Notes: generated by a model from the sequence alone, not told the origin. Positions 51,301 through 61,944 are shown, counted from the first letter of the stretch. The stretch: 64,000 bases of DNA from Takifugu bimaculatus (GCA_004026145.2 CP034990.1:13079947-13143946), one strand, 5' to 3'. Program-made: numbers and translations.

Positions 51301-54300
51301 CCCGCCTCCTGAATGACTCAACCTCCACCAGAAAACAAAGCGTTTTCACCAGTTCGCTTTAAAAAGCCCTAATTTTCCAGTAAGGCATTGTTCGTTATGT
51401 ACAGCACAATTATCAGCGTGATTGATCCCAGCCCCCTCTGTCTTCTGTGGGAGGACGGAAGAGAAGAAAAACAGCAGCTCCGACCGTTTTCGGTGCCTCC
51501 AATGTCGAGCTTCATGTTCAGCGCCGTGCACGACAGTTGCATAACGGATTGCTTCCCTTTTTTCTGCAATTACTGAGTTAGGGCCCTTTTTTCTGGTTTT
51601 GAAGCTGATTTTGAAGCAATTTGAGTTAGGAGGATCATCACGAATGGAAAGGCCACTGGACCTGTTGATGACACTGTGACTGAAATGAAGGCAGACAGAG
51701 GGAATGCTGGGAGATGTAGTTGACTGGCTTGGAGAAGCATGCAGCTCACTCGATAAACGGGCAGAACCCACCTTCTCCGCTCCCCGGGCCGGCCTCTGTA
51801 ATTATCTCCATTAGAGAATTTAGCCCAAATACTGCACACAAAACCCAGAATTAGTGCCGGAAAAATAGACAGAGAGGGACACCGGCCCAGACATCACCAG
51901 TCTGAACATCAACCCAAAACACAATGTAAACAGACTCAACACGGTGTTTTAAAATCAAAAAGGAAGACGGAAAAGAAAGATGAGGATATGATCTGATGGC
52001 TGCATCAACTCTCAAAATGAGTTTTCACCATATTAATGAGTCAACATATGAAAAATGAATGCAGAGACTACGGAACAGATAATCATTACACACTCAATAC
52101 TCAAATCTCATTACTATTGACCGTCATTACTATTTTGTTGAAGAAAAATAGTACCGTAAAGGGGAGGAAAAAGCACAACAGTAAGATCCACAGAGAAAGC
52201 AAGCAAGCCAGGCAAGAAACGTAAAGGTCAGGGGGCAGGAAACCAACCCCATTCACTCAGAATGGAGCTGTTCTCATTCAAAGGCTGAAACAAAACCAGA
52301 ATAAATTAACTACAATATACAGTTACAAGACTGAGCATCTCTCCTCTGGCAGTGTGGCTGTACAGATGCCACAGCAGAGACTAGACTAACCACACAAAGA
52401 TCCAGGAGAGGAGGGGAGGCAGACACGTTTGAATTTAAGCCTATGTCGAGAAACAGGGTGCGAGACTGGTGAAGGTCACGTCAAGGGTAAAGTAAGTACC
52501 AGGCCAGGGGGCTAAAACTATCACACCAGACATAACATACCCACGTTGTCAGGTGGATCTGAACGACAAAGACAAAACACATGGTCACCAAAGGAACACG
52601 GTGTTTTCTATGGCAGCTATTCCACATGGAGTGGAGCTATTGAGTTAGATTTCCATGCGTCACCTGTTTCCTCTCAGATAAAGTGAAAATCCTCAACAGA
52701 ATTCAAAAAGACAATGCACGACTGACTATTTCATTTTAAATTCCATGTTCAAGCCTTGTTTGTGCCTCGTTTAATTGAGCTTTGCTCAGTGCATAGTTAG
52801 GCCTCCAGTATATGAACATATGCTAGCCACGATGGTTACACTCATTTTGGTGTGTTTAGGCTTCTGTCTGCGTGGAACTGCAGGGTAAACACTTCCTCAC
52901 TAATATCATGGGGACTAGAAAAGTCCTGAAGTCTGTTTTGACTGGATTTTCATCCTAATCTTGAGAGAAAAACATCGATATACCCCCAGTTTTCTCCTGT
53001 ATAATAGTGCCATATCTTTTCTGGCAAGCCTGTTGGGAAAATAAGTCAAGCTACAAAAACAGCTTTACCAACCTGCTTGCTCCACTTCCTCCTCAATATC
53101 AACAGTGAAGTATTCTTTAAGCCCCCAAAAATAACCAAGAAAAAAGGCAGACGGGTGGTGAACTGATTAACCATGAGATGGCTCACGGGGTTAGCAAATC
53201 AGGCTGCAAGTCCTGTACGATGAACTAGAATAGGTTGATTATAGGACCTATATTAACTGAGAATTAGATCATGTAAAAAGTGCTTCAATCGAAAACATGG
53301 AAAATAAATTCCTTAAAAAAATGACAAATTCAATAATGCACTGCTTAATATGTTTGAATCGACATTGAGCAACAAGGAAATCCAAAAACACAGGCCGATT
53401 CCATTGGTGGGACGTCGCTCCTACCTTTCAGACTGGGGAAAGGCGTCGCTTTGTCTCTCGCCGCCTTGTTGGGAAGTGCAAGATTGGACAGACTGAAACT
53501 GGTGCCGTGGTTCTTGTAGAGATTGCCTGTTAGTTGTAGCAAACGTATGAGTAAAATCAGCATTGTCCACACAGCAGCTGAGCCTCATGCTATTTTCTTT
53601 GGCTTTAATTATCTGAAGTCGTATTTTCTTACTTGCAAAAGACATCAGTCCTCCAAACCCATCGTTGCTGCTGTTGGAAATGGTGGAGTTTGGCGAACTG
53701 TTGCGGGAGTCTCCCTCCCCGTCAGATTCTCCGGGAAGCCTCAGGCTACTTGGTCTTAACGGACGTTGTGCCCTTTTAAAAACACAAGAAAACACATAAG
53801 CAACACTCAAATCACGCATTAGAGACACAGACGCATGCAGCCTGTACTGTAAGTGCTGGAAAGGCAGCTCAATCACAGCCAAGAATTGGCCTTCACCAGG
53901 AGTGGGAGTATTGATTCAACATGCTGGGTTCGGTCGGTATTTAAGTTGAAGGACAAGAATGATGTAATTCAGAGAGTCAACACACTTGTTGTCGCTGAGA
54001 TTCTGGTTAAACCGCGGCGTGTACGTCTCCACTTGCTCCTCCGCATCTGGGTCATCCTCTGAGGGGAAGCCGTACTGAGGCTCAAAGTATGGGTTGTCAT
54101 ACTCTTGCTTTTTACCAGCTGGCTCCACCAGGCCAGCATCAGCAGGAGGTCTGAGGAACGGCTGACTGCACAGAGCAGGTACAGGGTTCTGCAGAGCAGC
54201 ACTGGCCGACGCTTCCATCTCAGGTGCTTCCAACTCCTGTGAAAATACCAACACGTCATTTTGAAGCCTTATGATTTTCCACAGGTGAACGCTCGGTTCG

Positions 54301-57300
54301 CCGGAGGGCCACACACATGGTTGACTCCCTGGATGATTGTGCTGGGACTTGAGCTCGCTGTTGTGCTGGAGCTTGAGCGGAGGGGCTGTCCATCAGAGGG
54401 CTCGCCGGTTCCCTCTTCACTGGGGGGACCATCACACCCGTGATTGACCTCCCTGAAGTCTTGAAATTCAACCTCGCTAGCGTCTCCCAGTGCAGCATGG
54501 GTAGGCGGGTCCAAGCCTAAAACAGCAGGGTGGAATGTTAGACTGCATTTAAATGGAATATTTTTGCTCAACTGGCACTTTTCACTCCCCCTCAGCTTAC
54601 TGGTTGTGTCTCCATGAATGTCTCCTTGGATCATCTCACTAACAAGGTCTCCGAGGGAGGAATACGAAGAGCTGGAGTCGTCATATGCGTCACTGTCACT
54701 CCCGCTGCAATAAATAAACAAATTCTATCATCCACAGGCCTCAATTGACACAACACACCAAGAACTAACTGGTAATTTGTCACCTGTCTGTGGGGTCCGA
54801 CTCATTTCCATCATCCTCCAAAGGACCAGCCATGGCTTCAACCAACTGGGAGCTTCCATCGTACACTCTGTAGACCACTGGTTGTAACTGGTGAGCATAC
54901 CACTTGGGCTTGTCTCCAATCAGTGATGGGTCGTACACGTCTGAAAAATGCAGGATAAAAGTTCACCATTTACTGCACACAGGAAGTGGATTTTTCTCTG
55001 TAAATATGACCTACTGTTGTGTATCCTCTGAAAAGCGAGGTTGGAAGGATTTAGAGCCCATTCTCCAAAGAATTCCACAGCCTGGGTGTGAGAGAGTTTG
55101 TCTGCAAAGCTGGAGCGCCTTGGCCGAGAAGCAAGAAATGATGATGATCGGAACGCCACCACGGGTCGGGGAAAGAGACGCAACGTGCGAGTGTGCATCT
55201 GAAACCCTTGGAGAACATTTGAGGAGTTGAAGAATCGAACCATGGCAACCCTGGACAAGAGAGGGGAAAAAAGCTAAAGATTTCCACTGATGCAGACTGA
55301 ATTTGTCCTACAGAAAAGACCTAAAGAACCATTACACTGTAATAATTTATAGTCTAATTACATTAAGATGCTGCCTAGAATGCTTTTTACGCTCAGACTG
55401 ATTTGCCTGATAAGAGATTTGTGTTGTCAGGATTCTAATTTATCACTTTGTGAAGTACACCAGACCTGACTGGGGAAACTAGCACAGAAACAGTCAATAC
55501 AGGCGATTATAGAAGGCGACATTTATGGCTTGCCTGGTGGCCACATCCACTGAATCAACATCGTTGCCATAAATTAGAGGATTGAACTCTGTAGAGGAGG
55601 GTGAAGCTTTGTCACGTCCTGGCGGCAACAGAGGCAGCTCCTGACCTTCCTGGAACTTCTCCAAGTTCAGAATTGGCTGCGTGTTCATGCTCATACTGGC
55701 CAAAGCCTAGAAGAATGAAATGACAAGTTATAGGAGGAGCGGTGGAATAAGACGGGGTGGAAAAGTTAAAGGACCACTCCCACCGTTGGACATCAACATA
55801 TTGTTTTGTACACACACCCGAGTACACTCAGGTTGGGACACATCTCTACAGTCATTATGGTCTCCAGCAAGACTTTCGTGATTCATTTAAGCAGCTGATT
55901 CAATTTTGTTCTCATTAGGTGCCGGGTTGAAGTGTTTTTGCATGTTGATGCCAGTGATGGGTGCATCCTTTCCGAGAGGAGGGCACAGGGGAATAAGTCG
56001 CTATGCATGATTTGCTTTGCGGGATCTTCTGCAGACTCAAGTATCAGTGTTTAGCTTAGCATAATGGAACATTTAGTTTCTGCATCAGAGTGAATGTTGA
56101 TGTCGTCAACCAGCTCATCACATCTTCTTTGTTAGGAGGACACTCACTGATGCCAAGACAGATGCGCGCACATTCAGTCATGCTGAAGCCAGAGCTAAGC
56201 GGTGTCTCAAACACTGGCCCGCAACACGAGGGAGGCGCTGTTATGCATTTGATTCAAGTCTTAAAGAGTGAGAAACAAGTAGTGACAAGCAAAATATGTG
56301 GGAGAGATTATTTTTCCGTGCAGGGGCATTACACATTCCACAGGAGGAGAAACGATAACCTTATTTTCAGATGAGAAGATCTGCTTTTGGGTGATCACGG
56401 TCAACCTGACCAGACACTGGGGAGGGGATAAGAATAAGAAAAAAATGGGAGGACAATCACATGATGGCCTGGGATGATTCAGTGATGGTCATTGGAATAG
56501 TACATGACAGAAGGTTCGCCGTCATGACCTTTTCCTTTTCTTATCTTTATCTCCTTTCAAAAAGAGGTTTCCATTTTGTCTTCATCACTGAACACTCTGC
56601 TGACGCAAATACATTTAATATAACACTATGATGCTATTTCTATTTTAAGAATGTCATTCGCAATAATGCAGTTTACTCAAGAAAGGAGATAAGCAAGATA
56701 AGTCTGCATTTTGCACTGACAAAATGGCGGATGCCTGCAGTGCAACAGATTCAGGAAAACTAAATCAGAATGAAAGAGACAGATGAGGACAGATGCGTTT
56801 ACATTGTTTTCATCGAAACATGTGGCAAAGTAATTATGTGGCAAAAACAAGACATCGCCTACAGAATTACAAATGAACCCCATTCATGGTGACGACTGGA
56901 ACATTCCAGAGGGCACCATGGAGTGGTGAGGCAGATCTGTTCAAGGCAATTGCACAGTAACAACCACCAACTAAAGGAGAGTTTAACATCTACAGATTTA
57001 AAGCACACAACTTACTGAAGGAGTGCAAAAATATACCAGTAATCGGACCAACAGAGACTCACAGGAAGCATTCTGCATTGGCATCGCAGTCTTCAAACAA
57101 TCAGCCAATCATTTACTGTGACAGCCTCTCTAAACAGACATCACTTATGTTTCCAAGTCGACAACTGTTAATCTGAGGCTCGGCACACTCCCACACACCA
57201 GCACCTCGCTCGCACATCCTTACAGGGAGCTGCTAAACACACAACCACACCGAGGACTGGCTCTGATTCACACTGAGCAAAACTAAATGTGCGTACGCAA

Positions 57301-59541
57301 ACGTCTCAATCCAGTTATTTACAGCTGATTTATCACTTCATGTTAATATTGTCTGTGCTTCCACATTAAGAATAAAGAGCTAAGGTGCATTTTTAAATGA
57401 ACGGTTTCGTACAAGGAGTGTCTTTTACTGTGATCATACAAACAGTAGTATTCTAATGTGGAAGTACAAAAAGAAGAGGGGCATCTATGAATCAGAACCA
57501 GGTGGGTTAGAGAACTGGGTCAGGGGACAGCTCGGTGACTAACGGTTAATTCTAAAGGGGTTCTTGTTATCAGGGTCCTAGGGTGTCATTTTTACCTCCA
57601 AGAGCTAGAGCATGCAACGAAAAAGGGGAAAAAAAGAACACATGTCCATGTTAGTCCTACGACAGGTTCCAATTCAGATGCTCTCACACTGGGTCTAGAA
57701 TACATACTGGTGAGGAACGAAGTCCCTACTCTTCATACTGAAAGAGAATTTCATAGTCATGTAGGAGTGTTAAATTAACATTCCTGGACACATAAGAAGT
57801 TGGCTCCAGACCAGTACAATGCTGCAGAAATGTCATGCCAATGTTCAAATGTACCAGTTGTCCCTCTCGCTGCCAAGGTACAAAACAAAATGACTCAGCT
57901 CGATCGGACACCAACACAGTCGAGAGTGACTGGACTAATCGCGCACAGTACCTGCTTTAGATGCTTCTTCAGCTCCATTGCTTCAGGTTCTGGAAGAGGT
58001 GGAAGAATCTCGGCATTAGTGGGCGCGATGACCTGTAGGGAGAAAAGGATAATGGAGATAGGAACTGTTACATCTAAAAAAAGCAACAGGAAAAAAGAAT
58101 ATTTGGATGTAGTGACCTTGCTGCTGTCCAGGTCCACAAGCCACACGTCGTCTGGAATTTTGAACTCGGCTTTGTAGAGGAAGAAACTGGCCGGGACACC
58201 GATAATGTAGGGAGTGGGGGCCAGAAGCAACTGTGGCAGGAAACAAATTCCAGTTAGGCAAAAATGTACAGCTACGACGAACAGCTTCTGCAGTGGTGGT
58301 GTGTTAATCACCTGTTCAGCAGAGGCCATGCAGGTTGGCAGTAAGGGGATGACAGGGAACATGTACTCCAGAGGGTAGATCATGGCAACAAAAGCCATGA
58401 CACTCATGGATAAAGCATTGTAGTCTCTGGACTGAAGAATGACCTGATAACAAGACAAAGGTTTTGTGTAACCATCCAGTTTATTTATGGCTGCTAATTA
58501 CCGATCACAATCCCCATCCTCCAGGGAGCAAAATAAAAAATGGCATCCACAAAAGCCCAACACGGCTTTACATAACTTTTTTTCTGATGTTTCCTTTGAC
58601 AAGTATTCCACTATTCTTTACCTTGTGCTCTAGAAGGACACAACTGAGAACCTGAAGACAGGCGTCCACGCCCAGCAGCTCCAGTGGAAGGTGCAACGGG
58701 AAGTCAACCAAACAGAACCGGGAGTTTTCTGGCAGGGCAAAGGTGAGCGCCCGCTTGAGTTCATGGGGCAGGACTTCCACATCCACACGCCTCTGGCCTG
58801 CCACTGGTACAGGCGACCGCAGCAGCCTGTACATCCAGGACTCAATCTCCCGCAAGTCGGCTAGCAGCTGGCTTCCTTTCTCCTCCACCGACAGAGCCCC
58901 GGTGAACACACGCCACATGGTGTCCCTGAGGAAAAACAAAATGTAATGTTTACTGTCGTCATCCTTAATTATGTTGGTCTCAACAACCAATATGACTTAA
59001 TTATTTTTTTCCTCCCTTATATGGTAGAAAAAGGGAAAAAAAACCTGCCATTGATGGTGAATAAACCAACTAAGCACATATCTTAATTGGAGGGTGAGGT
59101 ATCAGCAGGCATCTGAAATGTGCCTGTGCTGGTGATGCAGCTTCCAGATATAGAACTGTGACAAATTACAACTTGTCAGAGAAAAAGTCTGCCTCCCAAA
59201 GTGCCCCAGGGTGGATTCTTTGGTGTCTGTCCTCACACTGTTGCTCTGCTGTGGCTTACTGGCCTTTTTAAGAGCTTCATGTAGCACTGAGGACTGTCAC
59301 ATCTGCTAAAAGGCTCGTTGTCCACCTCACGTTATCTTTTTAGTATTGATAAAATCAGAAATGCTTCCCCCTCATCGATTCATTCAACAGTCACTTCCAC
59401 ATTAAAATTAGGTTTAGGGTTTAATCTAATAACTCCTGTGATGCACAAATGAGAAAACACAAGAGGCTCTTAAGTAGTATTGTATTGACAAGAAAAGCCT
59501 CCACTCTGAGACAATCATAAAACCCTTTCTAGTCTATTTAA

Positions 59542-59617
<76 letters not shown>

Positions 59618-61794
59618 AAAGGCAGAGATAAATCATTAGCCCAGTGGAGCTCTCCCACCAACTGCAGCTGCTGTCCAAAGGCAGTCTGAGACCTCAATCT
59701 GTCAGTACCTCACTTGCAGCCATTACACACAGGCTGCTCCATTTCTCTGTCAAAGACCCAGCACATTTCAACCAGACCGCTAAGCCTCAGCTCGAGTGGT
59801 CTTAGAAGGTCTCCTCGCTGCCACAGTGCTCAGCATATTAGTGTCAAGACAGGAGATTAACCGTGCATTAGGCATTCCTGCATGTACCGATAGCTGTGAG
59901 AATGACTGAGGCACTGGTTCCATATAGATCTCAATGTCAATTAAAAGTCAAACGCAATCGACACTTCCAGGTTGATTTGTGATTATTGTCCAAATAATCA
60001 ATTCAGCTGGTGACACTGACGAAGCACCCGCTTAAATAGAAATAGTTCAGTAGAAAAACTGGATATTTTAGCTGCTGTTTTTATTCCTGAGGTGGTGTGA
60101 GAGCATAATGCTAGCTGTGAAAACAAAGCTAAGCTCCAGATGGCCTGCAAAACTGCACGGAGACACAGACAAAGGCCCCCGTGTTCATTTTACAACACAA
60201 ACAGAAGCAGATGGGCGTGCAGCAAGAAGTGCAGCGAGACTCACAGGAAACATCACAGGGGCCTGACAAGATGGCATAAAATGATGGTGTTTTGCTGTTA
60301 TTTTACATCAGCATCATAAATACAAGTCACGTCGTTATTTCAATGAATGCAAGATGAGGTGTGCAAAGATTTACAAGTCCACGACACTTAGCTCGGAGGC
60401 TGGAACACTAATTTCCAAATCCCAATAGACTTTCGGAATAATTGATATGTAGGGAACAAAAAGAACGCTTGCATGGAAGTAAATATTGTGGATTAATTTA
60501 AATTGTATTACCTTAATAACATGGGATTTGGGTTTCCATGGTGCCCATCAGTGTGCTATTAAGTCATTTTAGCATCATTTGCAAGTGCCACACAAACAAC
60601 CGGAGTGTGATATAAACTTTAACATGGGACTTTCTGCCTTACCGTTGGGTGGCCCGAGGCAGCCCAGCCCTCTGGGTTAACCTCTGGCTGCAGCAATCCA
60701 CCAGCCTCTTGAGAATATATAAACACTCCCTGAAGGTAGAGAAAAAGGGGTAATGGCTAAGGATGCACAATGAGGTCAGTGTGCTGTAGCGGTTCCGGGC
60801 GGCCATCTTAGCAGTGCTTCTTCTGTGCTGCGGGGACTTGCCAGCATTTTGCTCGCCGCCCAACTGTCCGCCGCCCTCCTCTTCAGAGGTGGGTGGAGGT
60901 GCCACCTCAGCATTGTTAGGTGGAGACAATGCAGGAGGAGGCCCGCTGCCATCGGAGCCTTCGCTGGCCGTCTCCGCACCCCTGGCCGCCATGTCCGCGT
61001 GGGTGCTTTTGTCCCCGCGAGCGCGGTGGTGGCCGCGCTGAAAGGAGCGGTAGAAGTTGACGCAGATGCCATAGCGGGTGATTCCTGAGTCCTTGTCGGT
61101 CAGAGTGAAAACGAAGGAGGAGTCGTCCCGAAGGCTGACCCTCCGCTGCCGTATGCTCAGGCAGCCCTCAGGTTGGCAAAAGAACACCACATCCGGAGGA
61201 AGCGGGAAGTCGTGGTGGTCCTCAAGAGGGTACCGGCGGAGGAGCTGGGGGGTCTGGGCAAAGCTATCGCTGCTTGGTTGTCTGGAGAAGAGATGGACAA
61301 ACGTATATGGACACCAGAGAACAACAGAACATCTGCATCATTCACGACCAGGCGGCAAACGCCCGTTTCAGCCGTTCAATGCTCGATTTGCGCTTGAAGA
61401 TTGGAATTAACAGATTATCTGGACTCCTTCATTTGATCAACAACTTTATGAAAGCATTAATCCCCTTAACGCGACGTCTACTTCAGACCTGCTTATAAAG
61501 ACATTTCCCATGCCTGAATAAAAGCTGATTACATTCTATTGTGGAAAACGGGCTGTCTTTTCCAGTTAGCCAGCCCTGTTTCCTCCAGTGTTGATCACCT
61601 TTTGACTTTAAAGGACGCATTGGCTTTAGCTGAGATTTGATTTCAATGCAAATCTGACAATTTCCTCCTCAGTGCGTCAGTTCCGCCACAGCTGGATTTA
61701 CCAAGCATACACTCATGAACTCCAGACTCTCTTACCTCGCTCCGACCACCACCAGGTAGTCCAGAAGGCGAGGGCACATTTTCTTTTTCTCCAT
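39221..61794 (-). CDS. madd: MAP kinase-activating death domain protein (Rab3/Rab27 GEF), 33 coding exons
   Basis: MADD (DENN, Rab3-GEP) is a cytosolic exchange factor for Rab3 and Rab27. It carries synaptic and secretory vesicles through KIF1-type kinesins and binds the death domain of TNF receptor 1. The 33 exons listed separately here join in phase into 1,631 codons plus stop, near the human length. The upstream DENN part covers residues about 14-240 ([20 protein letters not shown], then [10 protein letters not shown]). The core DENN covers about 240-440 ([34 protein letters not shown]) and the downstream DENN about 445-600. A Ser-rich linker follows to about 1,230, then the conserved C-terminal region ([40 protein letters not shown]) to the end [11 protein letters not shown]. 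The start ATG at 61,794 gives [20 protein letters not shown], matching the family N-terminus. Several exons are phase-neutral, as expected for a gene known for many isoforms. One intron appears to use a GC donor and one donor (exon 11) is weak. Confidence 0.96.
39668..39714 (-). CDS. madd: MADD coding exon 32
   Basis: A 47-nt exon encoding [15 protein letters not shown], too short to show as an open frame. Acceptor GCATAG, donor GTGAGT. Confidence 0.95.
40342..40380. repeat. (GAAT)n-like short tandem repeat
   Basis: Imperfect AATG/AAAG/GATG units in MADD intron 31. Confidence 0.85.
41074..41143 (-). CDS. madd: MADD coding exon 31
   Basis: Encodes [20 protein letters not shown] and EEF. The donor is GTAATT; the codon split joins exon 32 as V. 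Confidence 0.96.
42231..42285. repeat. (GT)n microsatellite with terminal G tract
   Basis: Imperfect GT/GC dinucleotides followed by nine G, in MADD intron 30. Confidence 0.95.
43424..43530 (-). CDS. madd: MADD coding exon 30
   Basis: Encodes [20 protein letters not shown] and [15 protein letters not shown]. Confidence 0.97.
43608..43680 (-). CDS. madd: MADD coding exon 29
   Basis: Encodes [20 protein letters not shown] and SIKP. Confidence 0.97.
43752..43916 (-). CDS. madd: MADD coding exon 28
   Basis: Encodes [20 protein letters not shown] to [19 protein letters not shown], the most conserved C-terminal block. Confidence 0.98.
43992..44099 (-). CDS. madd: MADD coding exon 27
   Basis: Encodes [20 protein letters not shown] and [16 protein letters not shown]. 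Confidence 0.97.
44177..44287 (-). CDS. madd: MADD coding exon 26
   Basis: Encodes [20 protein letters not shown] and [17 protein letters not shown]. Confidence 0.97.
44602..44707 (-). CDS. madd: MADD coding exon 25
   Basis: Encodes [20 protein letters not shown] and [15 protein letters not shown]. Its acceptor has a TCC microsatellite as pyrimidine tract; the donor GTACGG is only moderate. Confidence 0.95.
44718..44740. repeat. (GGA)n microsatellite, TCC on the MADD strand
   Basis: Nearly eight units, ending 10 bases upstream of the MADD exon 25 boundary on the mRNA strand. Confidence 0.95.
44804..44924 (-). CDS. madd: MADD coding exon 24
   Basis: Encodes [20 protein letters not shown] to [12 protein letters not shown]. 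Confidence 0.97.
45229..45291 (-). CDS. madd: MADD coding exon 23 (probably alternative)
   Basis: Encodes [20 protein letters not shown] plus split codons. 63 nt with the same phase on both sides, so skipping gives LLG directly followed by KERSTLWDQ. This position is alternatively spliced in mammalian MADD. Confidence 0.94.
45826..45946 (-). CDS. madd: MADD coding exon 22
   Basis: Encodes [20 protein letters not shown] to [10 protein letters not shown]. Confidence 0.96.
46024..46182 (-). CDS. madd: MADD coding exon 21
   Basis: Encodes [20 protein letters not shown] to [18 protein letters not shown]. 159 nt, phase 0. Confidence 0.96.
46300..46383 (-). CDS. madd: MADD coding exon 20
   Basis: Encodes [20 protein letters not shown] and QDSEASTV. 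84 nt, phase 0. Confidence 0.94.
46483..46586 (-). CDS. madd: MADD coding exon 19
   Basis: Encodes [20 protein letters not shown] and [14 protein letters not shown]. The [12 protein letters not shown] string is shared with human MADD; the first part is divergent. Confidence 0.95.
46587..48975 (-). other. MADD intron 18
   Basis: The open frames on both strands near 48,250-48,780 lack splice-compatible boundaries and family similarity. No further exon was recognised. Confidence 0.6.
48976..49179 (-). CDS. madd: MADD coding exon 18
   Basis: Encodes [20 protein letters not shown] to [16 protein letters not shown]. The 5' boundary was set by phase with exon 17; a second AG lies six bases inside. 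Confidence 0.92.
49429..49579 (-). CDS. madd: MADD coding exon 17
   Basis: Encodes [20 protein letters not shown] to [18 protein letters not shown]. Confidence 0.97.
49666..49852 (-). CDS. madd: MADD coding exon 16
   Basis: Encodes [20 protein letters not shown] to [17 protein letters not shown]. Confidence 0.97.
49950..50058 (-). CDS. madd: MADD coding exon 15
   Basis: Encodes [20 protein letters not shown] and [15 protein letters not shown], Ser/Pro-rich and probably phosphorylated. Confidence 0.95.
50408..50429. repeat. (CAG)n triplet run
   Basis: About seven perfect units on the plus strand (CTG on the MADD strand), intronic. Confidence 0.95.
53073..53114 (-). other. Candidate MADD cassette exon, 42 nt
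   Basis: Between exons 14 and 15 a 42-base block has an AG before it (CTTAAAG), a GTTGGT donor after it, and encodes [14 protein letters not shown] in the frame set by exon 14. It has the same phase on both sides, so inclusion would add 14 acidic residues without disturbing the frame. I do not recognise it in known MADD isoforms. Confidence 0.4.
53425..53526 (-). CDS. madd: MADD coding exon 14
   Basis: Encodes [20 protein letters not shown] to KATPFPSLK. Donor GTAGGA. The following position is where human MADD carries alternatively spliced sequence. Confidence 0.96.
53633..53772 (-). CDS. madd: MADD coding exon 13
   Basis: Encodes [20 protein letters not shown] to [10 protein letters not shown]. 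Donor GTAAGA. Confidence 0.96.
53986..54236 (-). CDS. madd: MADD coding exon 12
   Basis: Encodes [20 protein letters not shown] to [20 protein letters not shown] and [14 protein letters not shown]. The [13 protein letters not shown] block is a clear family signature. Confidence 0.96.
54317..54516 (-). CDS. madd: MADD coding exon 11
   Basis: Encodes [20 protein letters not shown] to [20 protein letters not shown]. Ending at CAT before GTGTGTGG keeps phase, but this donor is weak, so the last few residues (NH) are uncertain. Confidence 0.85.
54601..54704 (-). CDS. madd: MADD coding exon 10
   Basis: Encodes [20 protein letters not shown] and [14 protein letters not shown]. Donor GTAAGC. Confidence 0.96.
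54784..54940 (-). CDS. madd: MADD coding exon 9
   Basis: Encodes [20 protein letters not shown] and an acidic tail [10 protein letters not shown]. Confidence 0.96.
55015..55250 (-). CDS. madd: MADD coding exon 8
   Basis: Encodes [20 protein letters not shown] to [19 protein letters not shown], the dDENN part. Confidence 0.96.
55534..55706 (-). CDS. madd: MADD coding exon 7 (GC donor)
   Basis: Encodes [20 protein letters not shown] to [16 protein letters not shown]. The family reading [14 protein letters not shown] is obtained only if the exon ends ...ACCAG followed by GCAAGC, a GC-type donor. The frame stays open for 33 more bases to a GT (55,500-55,501). Confidence 0.92.
55707..57951 (-). 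other. MADD intron 6
   Basis: No coding sequence is seen in this 2.2 kb. Confidence 0.6.
57952..58032 (-). CDS. madd: MADD coding exon 6
   Basis: Encodes [20 protein letters not shown] and LKKHLKQ. 81 nt, phase 0. Confidence 0.97.
58117..58230 (-). CDS. madd: MADD coding exon 5
   Basis: Core [24 protein letters not shown] and [12 protein letters not shown]. Phase 0 at both ends. Confidence 0.97.
58312..58443 (-). CDS. madd: MADD coding exon 4
   Basis: Core [24 protein letters not shown] and [20 protein letters not shown]. Phase 0 at both ends. Confidence 0.97.
58622..58925 (-). CDS. madd: MADD coding exon 3
   Basis: Encodes [20 protein letters not shown] to [18 protein letters not shown], entering the core DENN. 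Acceptor CCTCAG, donor GTAAAG. Confidence 0.97.
58926..60642 (-). other. MADD intron 2
   Basis: Contains a long TG microsatellite at 59,544-59,616; nothing else recognised. Confidence 0.7.
59544..59616. repeat. (TG)n microsatellite, 36 units
   Basis: Perfect dinucleotide run of 73 bases, the longest in the window. Confidence 0.98.
60643..61281 (-). CDS. madd: MADD coding exon 2
   Basis: A large 639-nt exon for residues about 20-232. It runs from [20 protein letters not shown] through [20 protein letters not shown] to [20 protein letters not shown] and LPRATQR. Between FQRG and NRYSTLTS is a low-complexity, Pro/Gly/Glu-rich stretch (residues about 95-180) that is poorly conserved in the family. 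Confidence 0.96.
61736..61794 (-). CDS. madd: MADD coding exon 1 (start)
   Basis: Encodes [20 protein letters not shown]. The donor is GTAAGAG. This is the family start, beginning the uDENN region. Confidence 0.96.
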
Positions 61795-61944
61795 TTTTAT
61801 TGGACCAAATCCTGTCCGTCACGGCATTCAGTATCTACGCTCCCTCTTGAATTAGTGGTGGGTTCCCACGGCTTGGTTGGGGCTTCAAGTGTGCAGCTGA
61901 AACCTCCTTGTGATGATCATTGTGACGGTTTAGAAGCGCTTCAC
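61795..61944 (-). other. MADD 5' leader in exon 1, with upstream ATGs
   Basis: On the minus strand a good acceptor (CGTTTCTTCCAG) lies before 61,944, so the start-codon exon probably begins there and an untranslated exon lies upstream. The leader contains an 11-codon upstream frame (61,885-61,920) and a two-codon one (61,819-61,827), both closed before the main ATG. Confidence 0.45.

Larger units (their letters stand above)
50059..53424 (-). other. MADD intron 14
   Basis: Apart from the 42-nt candidate exon at 53,073-53,114 nothing coding is supported. A short (CAG)n run lies at 50,408-50,429. Confidence 0.6.
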
